NCBI GenBank assembly: GCA_905213325.1
Contig: CAJMHW010000005.1
Coordinates: 1-63,605, forward strand
Length of the DNA stretch: 63,605 bases
Origin: Collinsella aerofaciens
Lineage (GTDB): Bacteria; Actinomycetota; Coriobacteriia; Coriobacteriales; Coriobacteriaceae
Direction: 5' to 3'
Part shown: in pieces, positions 25,910-34,237 of the stretch
Position numbering within the stretch: position 1 is the stretch's first letter
How the letters are laid out: each line of letters opens with the position of its first letter
Position numbers and translations under genes: made by a program
The notes under the pieces: model-generated
Told to the model about the DNA's origin: nothing
What the model saw: only the letters and a program-made list of their open reading frames with translations
The model's database searches: none

Positions 25910-27439
25910 ATGAACGAGTCATATCGCCTGGGCGAGCAATCGATTATTGCCTATCTTCAGCGACTTGCGAACGGCGTCTCGACCGCTGAACTCGATGTTG
26001 CCGCGCTGCCTGCTGAGCTACGCGCCGTTGGTGAGCAACTGCAAAAGACGCATGCCATCCTGCAACAAGAGCGCCAGCTGCTTGAGCGCAACGCCTATAT
26101 CGATCCGCTCACCAACTTGGGCAACCGCAATGGATTCGACCGTCACGTCGAGCAACTCTGGCGCAAAGGCGACCCCTTCACCTGCGCCTATATTGACATC
26201 GACCATCTCAAGCATTGCAACGATAGGTTTGGCCACGCCGAAGGCAATCGCTATATTCTGAGCATCTGCCGCACGCTCTCCGAAACCATGGAGCACGATG
26301 AGATGCTGTTCCGTATCGGTGGAGACGAGTTTGTGCTCATCTCGCCCTCCGCAAACGAGATTGGACTCGAGCAGCGCTTGGAGCAGGTGCGTACCAGGCT
26401 GATCGAGGCGAGCTCAGGTGGCAAGGCGCCCATGATCGGCAGCTTTAGCTTTGGCTGCTCGCGCGTCGATCCACTTGCCGGCGACACGCGTCGCCAGATG
26501 ACGATGGATGCCGATCGCAAGATGTATCGCTATAAGCTTATGCATCGTGTGCAGCAACCGAAAGACGATGACGCGCTGCAACGCCCGATCGTCGATCAGC
26601 TTCCCTGCAACGACCGGGTGTTCCAAGCGATCTCCATGAGCTCCGAGACGCGCTATCCGTTTATCCTCAATCTCGATACGGGAGAATCGCAATGGTCGGT
26701 TAACGCCGTGCGCGATTTTGACCTGCCCTCCCAGCACCCTTTTAACTCACTCGACATGTGGCTCGCCCGCGTTCATCCCGAGGACCGCGACAACGTACGT
26801 GCCGAGCTCGACATGGTGATAAACGGCACGTGGCACTTCCACTACATGCAGTATCGCGTAATGGATGCCACCGGAAAATACGCGCTTTGCGACTGCACGG
26901 GCTACCGCTTGGACGGCACCGATACCGAGCCCGGCATGTATGTGGGCATTATCGTCAACCGAAGCTTGGCAGATACGACTGATTCCGTGACCGGCCTGGG
27001 CGATATTCACGCCCTTGTCAACGCCATTGGCGAAATGCGTCGCGTGGCGCGCAAGGCTGGTTTGATCGCCATTAAAATCGACGATATCGCTCAGGTCAAT
27101 GCCCGCTTTGGCTTTGATGCGGGCGACCGCGTTTTGGCAGAAAGCGCCGCCTGCCTCATGGAATGCTCGCGCGGCAAGGGTCGCCTGTTCCGCTCGACGG
27201 GGCCGACGTTCGCGGCGCTTTTCGACGACTTTGATCCCGAAGAGACCGACGCGATCGCAGAAGAAATCGAGCGGTTCCTGGGTTCTCCTGTGCTCATCGG
27301 CTCGCTTGAATATCAGCCACCCATTCGTGTGGCCACGCTCCATCTTGACGCTGTCGATCGACAGCCCGTTTCCATTTTGAACGAGCTCAAAGCGCGGCTT
27401 AAAGAGGCACCGCAAGTACCGGGCACCAAACTGGACTAG
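25910..27439 (+). CDS. GGDEF-PAS-GGDEF(deg) diguanylate cyclase
   Basis: A 509-residue paralog of the first half of the previous gene product. An N-terminal helical, Gln/Leu-rich region (35-60) may be a dimerising coiled coil. Intact GGDEF lies at 137-141 (FRIGGDEF), a PAS-like region at about 230-360, and a degenerate GGDEF-like end domain whose signature is STGPTF. There is no EAL domain. It should be a net diguanylate cyclase. ATG 25910 follows a strong AAGGAGG; a longer frame to 25883 is rejected. Confidence 0.88.
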   Translation: MNESYRLGEQSIIAYLQRLANGVSTAELDVAALPAELRAVGEQLQKTHAILQQERQLLERNAYIDPLTNLGNRNGFDRHVEQLWRKGDPFTCAYIDIDHLKHCNDRFGHAEGNRYILSICRTLSETMEHDEMLFRIGGDEFVLISPSANEIGLEQRLEQVRTRLIEASSGGKAPMIGSFSFGCSRVDPLAGDTRRQMTMDADRKMYRYKLMHRVQQPKDDDALQRPIVDQLPCNDRVFQAISMSSETRYPFILNLDTGESQWSVNAVRDFDLPSQHPFNSLDMWLARVHPEDRDNVRAELDMVINGTWHFHYMQYRVMDATGKYALCDCTGYRLDGTDTEPGMYVGIIVNRSLADTTDSVTGLGDIHALVNAIGEMRRVARKAGLIAIKIDDIAQVNARFGFDAGDRVLAESAACLMECSRGKGRLFRSTGPTFAALFDDFDPEETDAIAEEIERFLGSPVLIGSLEYQPPIRVATLHLDAVDRQPVSILNELKARLKEAPQVPGTKLD

Positions 27440-27443
27440 CGTT

Positions 27444-27488
27444 GTGGGGTGCGATGTGAAACACAAGCCGTTTCACATCGCACCCCAC
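27444..27488. terminator. Very long perfect hairpin after the second GGDEF gene
   Basis: 19-bp perfect arms (starting GTGGGGTGCGATGTGAAAC) around the loop ACAAGCC. The stem is longer than a typical terminator and has no T-run, so it may also be a repeat element. Confidence 0.7.
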
Positions 27489-27550
27489 GCCATCTGCCCT
27501 CTCGTGCGATAATCCTCCGCAGAAGTCACCGACAGCAGAGGGAGTTTGTG

Positions 27551-28174
27551 ATGAAGGTTCTTTTGGTCAATGGCAGTCCCAAGGCAAACGGCAACACCGC
27601 CCGCGCACTCGCCGAGGTCGCCGAGCAACTCAATGCCGAAGGCATTGATACCGAGGTGTTTCAGCTGGGCGCCAAGCCCATTCGCGACTGCATCGGCTGC
27701 GGTCAGTGCGGCAAGCTTGGCGGTCGCTGCACCTTTGACGACGACGTGGTGAACGAGCTCATCGCTGCCGCCGAACAGGCCGACGGTTTTGTCTTTGGCT
27801 CGCCCGTCTACTACGCGCACCCCAGCGGCCGCATCCTTTCGGCCCTCGATCGCGCCTTCTATGCAGGCGGGCATGCCTTTGAGCACAAACCCGGCGCCGC
27901 AGTCGCCGTCGCCCGCCGCGGCGGCACGTCGACCACCTTCGATGTGCTCAACAAGTACTTCACCATTAAGCAAATGCCCGTAGTTGCCTCCACCTACTGG
28001 AACAACGTATTTGGCCGCGTGCCCGGCGACGCCGATGGGGATGCCGAGGGCCTTGCCACCATGCGAAACATCGGCAAAAACATGGCCTGGCTCCTGCGCT
28101 GCATCGAGGCAGGACAGGCCGCCGGTATCAACGCACCCGAGGCAGATCGCGCAACGACCAACTTCATCAGGTAG
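27551..28174 (+). CDS. Flavodoxin-like NAD(P)H-dependent FMN reductase
   Basis: A 207-residue protein of the flavodoxin-like FMN reductase/iron-sulfur flavoprotein group. The phosphate loop NGSPKANGNTARAL binds FMN, followed by CIGCGQCG and a nearby GRC (cysteines typical of ISF-like proteins) and the FGSPVYYAHPSG flavin loop. It reduces quinones, nitro compounds or metals using NAD(P)H. ATG 27551 follows GAGGGAGTTTGTG. It is 12 bases ahead of the ArsC-like gene and likely co-transcribed. Confidence 0.87.
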   Translation: MKVLLVNGSPKANGNTARALAEVAEQLNAEGIDTEVFQLGAKPIRDCIGCGQCGKLGGRCTFDDDVVNELIAAAEQADGFVFGSPVYYAHPSGRILSALDRAFYAGGHAFEHKPGAAVAVARRGGTSTTFDVLNKYFTIKQMPVVASTYWNNVFGRVPGDADGDAEGLATMRNIGKNMAWLLRCIEAGQAAGINAPEADRATTNFIR

Positions 28175-28185
28175 AACGGCGGAGC

Positions 28186-28527
28186 ATGAATATCCAGATT
28201 TTTGGCACCAAAAAGTCCTTCGATACCAAGAAGGCCCAGCGTTATTTTAAGGAGCGCCGCATTAAGGTGCAGTTTATCGACCTTAAGGAAAAGGAGATGA
28301 GCAAAGGCGAGCTCACGAGCGTGATGCAGGCGGTCGGCGGTATCGACAAACTGCTCAACCCCAAAGCCAAGGACGAGGAGATGCTCGCGCTCATCCAGCA
28401 CCTCACCCCTAGCCAGCGCTTCGACAAGCTGCTCGAGAATCAGCAGGTTCTAGCCGAGCCCATCGTGCGCAACGGCAAAAAGGCCACCGTCGGTTATTGC
28501 CCCGATGTGTGGGGAGCCTGGGAGTAG
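28186..28527 (+). CDS. ArsC/Spx-family thioredoxin-fold protein without the catalytic cysteine
   Basis: A 113-residue protein of the ArsC/YffB/Spx family. The start GTKKSFDTKKAQRYF aligns by eye with the usual GxxxCxTxKKAxxxL, but the Cys is replaced (Ser-Phe). The C-terminal PIVRNGKKATVGY, which holds the conserved Arg of the family, is kept. Arsenate reductase chemistry is therefore unlikely, and a Spx-like or other binding role is more plausible. A single Cys remains near the end (GYCPDVW). Confidence 0.8.
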   Translation: MNIQIFGTKKSFDTKKAQRYFKERRIKVQFIDLKEKEMSKGELTSVMQAVGGIDKLLNPKAKDEEMLALIQHLTPSQRFDKLLENQQVLAEPIVRNGKKATVGYCPDVWGAWE

Positions 28528-28613
28528 CCTGTGTTATTTGCCGGCGCATGGGTATAAGAGCAGGCGTTTGGCATAAGATTTAACTGTAAGCCATGTCTAA
28601 CAAAGGAGGGCAC

Positions 28614-29744
28614 ATGCCCAACAAACCCGTGAAGATCATCATGCTTACCGGATACCTCGGTGCCGGCAAGACCACGCTGCTCAACCACATCCTCGCTAAC
28701 GACGGCGGCATCCGCGCCGCCGTGATCGTCAACGATATCGGCGAGATCAACGTCGACGCCAGCCTTATCGCCGACGGCGGCCTTTCCGAGACCGACGACC
28801 TCATCCCGCTCACCAACGGCTGCATCTGCTGTACGCTTTCGGACGACCTTGCCAACCAGCTGCAGGGCATCGCCGATTCGGGCAACTTCGATTACATCAT
28901 CATCGAGGCATCGGGCATTTGCGAGCCTATCCCCATCGCCTACACCATCTCGAGCTTCTGCGACGAGGCCAAGGTGGGCGGCGAGCCCAAGCTCGCGCTC
29001 GACAACATCGTGGCCGTGGTCGACTGCGCCCGCATGTACGACGAGTTCAACGGCGGCCGCGACCTGTTGGCCGAGGATATCGACGAGGACGACATCGAGA
29101 GCCTGCTCATCCAGCAGATCGAGTTCTGCTCCACGCTGATCCTCAACAAGACCGATACCGTGAGCCCTGAGCAGATCGCCGAGCTCAAGGCCATCGTGCG
29201 CAGCCTGCAGAAAGACGCCGTGATCGTCGAGGCCCAAAACGGCGAGGTCCCCATGGAGGAGCTGCTCGATACCGACCGCTTCGACTTTATGCGCGCCTAC
29301 AACTCCGCCGCCTGGATCGAGGCCATGGAGCATCCCGAGGAGCACGACGACCCCGAGGTGCTCGAGTACGACATCGAGACCTTTGTGTACTCGCGCCGTA
29401 AGCCGTTTGACCTGCAGAAGTTCACCGATTTTGTTGAGCAGGAGTGGCCCGACGAGGTCATCCGCGTCAAGGGTCCGCTGTGGCAGACCGGCGATCCGGA
29501 CATGTGCTACATGTTTGAGCAGGCCGGCCACCAGATGCGCCTGATGGAGAACGGCCTGTTTGTCGACTCGGCGCCCGAGGGCGAGAAGCAGAAGATTATC
29601 GACGAGAACCCCGAAATCATGCAGATTTGGGACGACGAGACGGGTGACCGCATGACGAGCCTGTGCATCATCGGCCGTCACATGGACAAGGATGCGCTCA
29701 TCGCCTCCCTCGATGCCTGCCTGACCGACTGGCACCGCGCCTAG
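28614..29744 (+). CDS. CobW/COG0523-family G3E GTPase (metallochaperone-like)
   Basis: A 376-residue P-loop GTPase. Walker A GYLGAGKTT sits near residues 13-21. The metal-binding CxCC motif GCICCTL, the switch region IIEASGICEP and the NKTD guanine motif are all present. COG0523 proteins deliver Zn or other metals to client enzymes; the client is not apparent. ATG 28614 is chosen because AAAGGAGGG precedes it directly; ATG 28593 overlaps that ribosome site. Confidence 0.9.
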   Translation: MPNKPVKIIMLTGYLGAGKTTLLNHILANDGGIRAAVIVNDIGEINVDASLIADGGLSETDDLIPLTNGCICCTLSDDLANQLQGIADSGNFDYIIIEASGICEPIPIAYTISSFCDEAKVGGEPKLALDNIVAVVDCARMYDEFNGGRDLLAEDIDEDDIESLLIQQIEFCSTLILNKTDTVSPEQIAELKAIVRSLQKDAVIVEAQNGEVPMEELLDTDRFDFMRAYNSAAWIEAMEHPEEHDDPEVLEYDIETFVYSRRKPFDLQKFTDFVEQEWPDEVIRVKGPLWQTGDPDMCYMFEQAGHQMRLMENGLFVDSAPEGEKQKIIDENPEIMQIWDDETGDRMTSLCIIGRHMDKDALIASLDACLTDWHRA

Positions 29745-29783
29745 GTTTATCCAAGCGGGCATTTTTCCGCCTACGTAACCGCC

Positions 29784-29818
29784 AAACCACCACGAAGGTG
29801 AACTTCGTGGTGGTTTTT
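29784..29818 (+). terminator. Intrinsic terminator of the CobW-like gene
   Basis: Perfect 14-bp stem AAACCACCACGAAG/CTTCGTGGTGGTTT with loop GTGAA, followed by TT. Confidence 0.88.
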
Positions 29819-29839
29819 CGTTCTGAGCCAAGGAGATTC

Positions 29840-30439
29840 ATGTTCAATATCGTGCTGTATGCACCCGAGATTCCGGCCAATACGGGCAATATCGGCCGTA
29901 CCTGTGTGGTCACCGGCGCCCATCTGCATCTGGTGGAGCCACTGGGCTTTTCGCTCGATGAGAAGACGGTGCGTCGCGCCGGACTGGGCTACTGGCAAAA
30001 CTTGGACGTGACGACCTATGCCAGCTGGGAGGATTTCCTTGCGCGCAACGGCCTCTCCCCTGCCGACGAACGTCTGCATCTGCTGACCAAAAAGGCACGC
30101 CGCACCTATGCGCAGAGTACCTACCGTGATGGCGACTACTTGGTCTTTGGCAGCGAGAGCTCGGGCATTCCCGAGTCGCTGCTTGCCGCGGCGCCCGAGC
30201 GTTGCGAGCGCATCCCCATGCTGCGCGATTGCGACTCACTCGATAACGCCGAGGCCTGGGAAGCCCACGAGGAATCGCTCGGGCATGCCGAGGACGACCA
30301 CGAAGCCATCCTTCGGCAGGATATCTGCGGCAACTTCGTCAACCCGGACGACTACCGCATCAGTGCACTCAACCTCTCCAACAGCGCCGCCATCGTCCTC
30401 TACGAGGCCCTACGCCAAACAGGCTTCGCCAACATGTGA
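29840..30439 (+). CDS. trmL: tRNA (cytidine/uridine-2'-O-)-methyltransferase TrmL
   Basis: A 199-residue SPOUT methyltransferase that 2'-O-methylates the wobble base of tRNA-Leu. Motifs: NIVLYAPEIPANTGNIGRT at the start, VFGSESSGIP (SAM loop) and a C-terminal SALNLSNSAAIVLYEALRQ of the trefoil knot. It carries an insertion of about 40 acidic residues (LDNAEAWEAHEESLGHAEDDHEAI), which lengthens it beyond the usual ~155. ATG 29840 follows AAGGAG. The stop codon lies inside hairpin repeat C1. Confidence 0.9.
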   Translation: MFNIVLYAPEIPANTGNIGRTCVVTGAHLHLVEPLGFSLDEKTVRRAGLGYWQNLDVTTYASWEDFLARNGLSPADERLHLLTKKARRTYAQSTYRDGDYLVFGSESSGIPESLLAAAPERCERIPMLRDCDSLDNAEAWEAHEESLGHAEDDHEAILRQDICGNFVNPDDYRISALNLSNSAAIVLYEALRQTGFANM

Positions 30440-30462
30440 CAAAGGGACTATCCTTTTGCCAC
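30436..30462. repeat. Hairpin repeat C1
   Basis: An imperfect hairpin GTGACAAAGG...CCTTTTGCCAC overlapping the trmL stop codon. It is related to the hairpins at 31689 and 35417. Confidence 0.6.
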
Positions 30463-30534
30463 ATTCGAGCGCCACGTCGATGGCACACACGCCTAATTGA
30501 TGCTCTAGATAAAGGCCCTCACTTTTAATCAGAA

Positions 30535-30558
30535 TTAACTAAAGTAAAATGAAGTTAA
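30535..30558. promoter_or_regulatory. TTAACT/AGTTAA dyad before the first AAA ATPase gene
   Basis: Inverted hexamers TTAACT (30535) and AGTTAA (30553) with a 12-base A-rich spacer lie just before the AAGGAG ribosome site at 30571. It is a possible operator or promoter region; support is limited. Confidence 0.35.
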
Positions 30559-30582
30559 ACGGCGGTGTGAAAGGAGAGCCGT

Positions 30583-31683
30583 GTGAAATATCTCGAGAAC
30601 CCGTTTACCCCCAGTTTTGGTGAGGTTCCTGCCCATCTCGCTGGCAGACAACAGATTATTCGGGATTTGGACCGTGCCTTCTTGAGCCAGCGCAGGCGCC
30701 CAGAATTGACCTCGATCTTCTCAGGCGCGCGTGGAACCGGTAAAACCGCTCTCATGTCGTCGCTCGCGACAAGGGCGGAATCCCACGGCTGGATTGCCGT
30801 AAAGACGACCGCGCTCCCGGGAATGCTTGAGGAAATCGAGTTCGGGGCGAAACGTGCCGCAGCCCATCTCATCGACTCGTCCAACCACTTCGAAGTCACC
30901 GGTCTCGGAATTGCACCGCTCGGCAGCATCGAGGTCAGTCGCGTTCACGATGCCTCAACCTGGCGTTATCGCATGAGCGACATCATCGACCAGCTCAACG
31001 AGACGGGCACCGGTCTGCTCGTCACGGTTGACGAGGTGGACCCGACACTCGACGAGATGATTCAGCTCGCAGCGACGTATCAGCACTTTGTGACCGATGG
31101 GAAACGCGTCGCCCTGCTCATGGCGGGACTTCCCAACAACGTCTCGACGTTGCTGAACCACAAGACGGTCTCGTTCCTTCGCCGCGCCCAACAATATCAT
31201 CTGGGTCGCATTGCCGACTATGACGTACGCGAGGCCTTGATTCGCACAATCCAGGAAAACGATCGCCTAGCAGATGCCGAGGGAATCGATAGAGCCGTTC
31301 GCTCGATCTCTGGTTTTCCCTTCCTATTGCAACTCGTAGGCTACCGTGCCTGGGATCTCACAAGCGATTCGAAGGAAATCTCGTCACGCGACTTTGACCT
31401 GGGAATCAAAATCGCGCGCGACGAGATGGACGACCGAATCCTCGCGGCAACCTATCGGGAACTCACTGCAGAGGACAAGCGATTCCTCATCGCCATGCTC
31501 GATGACGAGGAAGAGTCCACCACCGCCGACCTTGTCGGGCGCCTTAAGCGTTCGCCGCAGCAGGTCTCCCGCTACCGACGCCGCATGATAGATGCCGGCA
31601 TCATTGGAGAACGAGGACGAGGGCTCGTCGCATTTGAATTGCCATTCTTCCGCGACTATCTCGCGGCTCAATGCGTGAAATAG
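30583..31683 (+). CDS. AAA ATPase with C-terminal winged helix (Cdc6/ORC-like layout), paralog 1
   Basis: A 366-residue STAND/AAA_16-type ATPase. Walker A GARGTGKT (48-55) and Walker B LLVTVDEVD (144-152) are clear. SFLRRAQQYHLGRI and GFPFLLQLVGYRAWD are shared with the paralog at 34230. Residues 300-366 look like a winged helix (TTADLVGRLKRSPQQVSRYR, wing near GERGRGLVAFELP). It starts at GTG 30583 after AAGGAG. This layout is like archaeal Cdc6/ORC or archaeal-ATPase families, but the function is unknown. A hairpin lies at each end of the gene, and uvrA is convergent downstream. Confidence 0.8.
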   Translation: MKYLENPFTPSFGEVPAHLAGRQQIIRDLDRAFLSQRRRPELTSIFSGARGTGKTALMSSLATRAESHGWIAVKTTALPGMLEEIEFGAKRAAAHLIDSSNHFEVTGLGIAPLGSIEVSRVHDASTWRYRMSDIIDQLNETGTGLLVTVDEVDPTLDEMIQLAATYQHFVTDGKRVALLMAGLPNNVSTLLNHKTVSFLRRAQQYHLGRIADYDVREALIRTIQENDRLADAEGIDRAVRSISGFPFLLQLVGYRAWDLTSDSKEISSRDFDLGIKIARDEMDDRILAATYRELTAEDKRFLIAMLDDEEESTTADLVGRLKRSPQQVSRYRRRMIDAGIIGERGRGLVAFELPFFRDYLAAQCVK

Positions 31684-31688
31684 GCATC

Positions 31689-31721
31689 AATGAGGCAAAG
31701 AGGCTGTCCCTTTGCCTCATT
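31689..31721. repeat. Hairpin repeat C2 / convergent terminator
   Basis: Perfect 12-bp arms AATGAGGCAAAG/CTTTGCCTCATT with a 9-base loop, exactly between the convergent ATPase and UvrA-like genes. Confidence 0.7.
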
Positions 31722-31723
31722 GT

Positions 31724-34237
31724 CTATAGATAGCGGCCGGTGATGCTTGCGGCGCAGGCCGCGATGTCGCCCGGCGTGCCGGCGCAGACGATTTGCCCGC
31801 CCGCATCGCCGCCGCCCGGACCCATGTCGATCACATAATCGGCGTTACGGATAAGGTCGAGGTCGTGCTCGATCACGACGACTGTGGCGCCCTTGGCAAC
31901 GAGGCCGTCGAACACACTCAGCAACACCTGAACATCGAGCGGATGCAGGCCGATCGTGGGTTCGTCGAACACGAATACAGCATCATCCTGCACGCGGCCC
32001 ATCTCGCTCGCAAGCTTTAGACGCTGTGCCTCACCGCCCGAAAGCGCCGGTGTGGGCTCGCCAAGCGTGAGATAACCCAGGCCCAGGTCGTGCAAGGTCT
32101 GCAAGCGCGCCTGAACTTTCTTGAGCCCCACCGTAGCGTCGATAGCCTCGTCCACACTCATGTCCATGAGCTGCGGCAACGTCAGCAAGCTCCCGTCCTT
32201 ACCCTCGCGATGGATATGCGAGGCGGCCTCGGCGTAGCGCGAACCACGGCATGCTGGGCAGATGATCTCGACGTCGGGCAAAAACTGCACGTCGAGCGAT
32301 ATCGAGCCCGTGCCGTCACACGTAGGGCAGCGCAAGGCGCCGGTGTTGTAGCTAAAGGCGCCCGCCTTGTAGCCGGCTGCCTTGGCCTCGGGCGTACGGG
32401 CAAAGGCGCGGCGCAGCTCATCATGGATGTCGGCATAAGTCGCTACCGTCGAGCGCACGTTGGCGCCGATGGGCGTAGCGTCAATCAGGTTTGCGCGGGC
32501 AATACCCTCGGCATCGACCCAACGCACGTGCCCCGGCAGGCGCTCGCCAGCTGCCTGCGCCTTGAGTGCCGGGATGAGCGTCTCGAGCACCAACGTCGTC
32601 TTGCCCGAACCCGAAACACCCGTAACCGCAACCAAGCGACCGCGCGGGATATCGACTTCGAGCGGCTTGACGGTATGGATGGCATCGGTCGCCATGCGGA
32701 TATGGCCCTGGTCGAACATTTCCTCATCAGTCACCTGCGGACGCAAGCGCTTGGACTCTGAGCGCAAAAACGGCGCGATGCGACTGCCCTGCGATTGCTC
32801 GACCTCGTCTACCGTACCAGCGGCGATCACATTGCCGCCGCCTGCTCCGGCAACGGGACCCATCTCGACCAGATAGTCGGCATCCGCCAGTACGCGCGTA
32901 TCGTGGTCGACAACAACCACGGTGTTACCGTCATCCACCAGATCTCGCATCACGCCTACCAGGCCGTCGACATTGGCAGGATGCAAGCCGATCGAAGGCT
33001 CGTCCAGCACATAAAGCACGCCTGTCGATCGGTTACGCACCACGCGAGCAAGCTGCACGCGTTGGCGCTCACCCGTGGAAAGCGTGGCGCCGGCGCGGTC
33101 GAGTGAAAGGTAATCGAGACCCAAGTCGACCAGACGACGGGCCGCGCTCAAAAACGAATCGCAGATATCCGTCGCCATGGGCCGCATCTCGGGCGGCAAG
33201 AATGCGGGCACCCCGCGCACCCACTCAATCGCCTCGCCCAGCGTCATAGCCGCCGCCTGCGCCAGATTGATACCGCGCACCTGGGGCTGGCGCGCAGCCT
33301 CGGAGAGACGCGTGCCGCCGCAATCGCGGCATGGGCCCTCGCGCAAAAAGCGCGCAACGCGTTTTAAGCCCTTATCGTCCTTGACCTTGGCGAGCGCATT
33401 CTCGACGGTATAGACGGCGTTGTAATAGGTAAAGTCGAGTGGCGTAGCGCCCTCGCCGTTTTTGGGCACGTAGAGGATGTGCTTCTTAACCGCCGGACCA
33501 TGAAACACGATGTCGCGCTCTTGAGGCGTGAGCTGGTTAAACGGCACGTCGGTGCGCACGCCCATCTCGCCGGCCACCTGCTTCATCAGATCCCACATGA
33601 GCGTGCCCCAAGGAAGCACCGCGCCCTCGTTGATAGTCTTTGACTCGTCGGGCACCAGGCTCGCTTCGTCCACCTCGCGCATGACACCAGTGCCGCCACA
33701 GGTGGGGCATGCACCGCCGCTATTGAAAGCCAAATCCTCGGCACTCGGCGCGTAGAACTCGCGGCCGCATGTCGGACACGTGAGCGACAGGCCTGCGGCA
33801 ACGTTAAGGCTCGGCTCCACACGCGCCCCGCAGCGCGGGCACACATGATGGGCGCAACGGCTAAAGAGCAGACGCAGACTATTGTTGAGCTCGGTCATGG
33901 TACCAAAGGTCGAGCGCACGCCCGGCACGCTGGGGCGCTGATGCAATGCGAGCGCCGCCGGCACGTGCAGCACCTCGTCCACTTGGGCGTGCTCGGCCTG
34001 CGTCAGGCGACGGCGGGTATAGGTGCTGAGCGCCTCCAAGTAGCGGCGCGAGCCCTCGGCATAAAGAACCCCCAGCGCCAGCGAGCTCTTGCCCGAACCC
34101 GACACGCCGGCAATGCCCACGAGCTTTCCCAGCGGAATGTCGATATCGATGTCCTTGAGGTTATGGACGCGCGCGCCACGCACCTCGATAGCCTGCGGGC
34201 TCATCTTCTGTTCCGTCACCTTTATCACCCTACTCAT
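31724..34237 (-). CDS. UvrA-like ABC ATPase, short drug-resistance type
   Basis: An 837-residue UvrA homolog, about 100 residues shorter than UvrA1 and more like UvrA2/DrrC-type proteins. Two ABC halves are complete: Walker A GVSGSGKSS (near 45) and GVSGSGKTT (near 520), signatures STGERQR and SGGEAQR, Walker B VLDEPSIGLH and VFDEPTIGLH. CxxC zinc pairs remain (CPRCGA...CPTCGR, CPTCDG...CPAC). The UvrB-binding region appears shortened. ATG 34237 overlaps the stop of the upstream ATPase gene by 8 bases, which suggests coupled translation; MSPQAIEVRG (34204) is an alternative start. Resistance to DNA-binding drugs is the family expectation. Confidence 0.88.
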   Translation of the reverse strand: MSRVIKVTEQKMSPQAIEVRGARVHNLKDIDIDIPLGKLVGIAGVSGSGKSSLALGVLYAEGSRRYLEALSTYTRRRLTQAEHAQVDEVLHVPAALALHQRPSVPGVRSTFGTMTELNNSLRLLFSRCAHHVCPRCGARVEPSLNVAAGLSLTCPTCGREFYAPSAEDLAFNSGGACPTCGGTGVMREVDEASLVPDESKTINEGAVLPWGTLMWDLMKQVAGEMGVRTDVPFNQLTPQERDIVFHGPAVKKHILYVPKNGEGATPLDFTYYNAVYTVENALAKVKDDKGLKRVARFLREGPCRDCGGTRLSEAARQPQVRGINLAQAAAMTLGEAIEWVRGVPAFLPPEMRPMATDICDSFLSAARRLVDLGLDYLSLDRAGATLSTGERQRVQLARVVRNRSTGVLYVLDEPSIGLHPANVDGLVGVMRDLVDDGNTVVVVDHDTRVLADADYLVEMGPVAGAGGGNVIAAGTVDEVEQSQGSRIAPFLRSESKRLRPQVTDEEMFDQGHIRMATDAIHTVKPLEVDIPRGRLVAVTGVSGSGKTTLVLETLIPALKAQAAGERLPGHVRWVDAEGIARANLIDATPIGANVRSTVATYADIHDELRRAFARTPEAKAAGYKAGAFSYNTGALRCPTCDGTGSISLDVQFLPDVEIICPACRGSRYAEAASHIHREGKDGSLLTLPQLMDMSVDEAIDATVGLKKVQARLQTLHDLGLGYLTLGEPTPALSGGEAQRLKLASEMGRVQDDAVFVFDEPTIGLHPLDVQVLLSVFDGLVAKGATVVVIEHDLDLIRNADYVIDMGPGGGDAGGQIVCAGTPGDIAACAASITGRYL

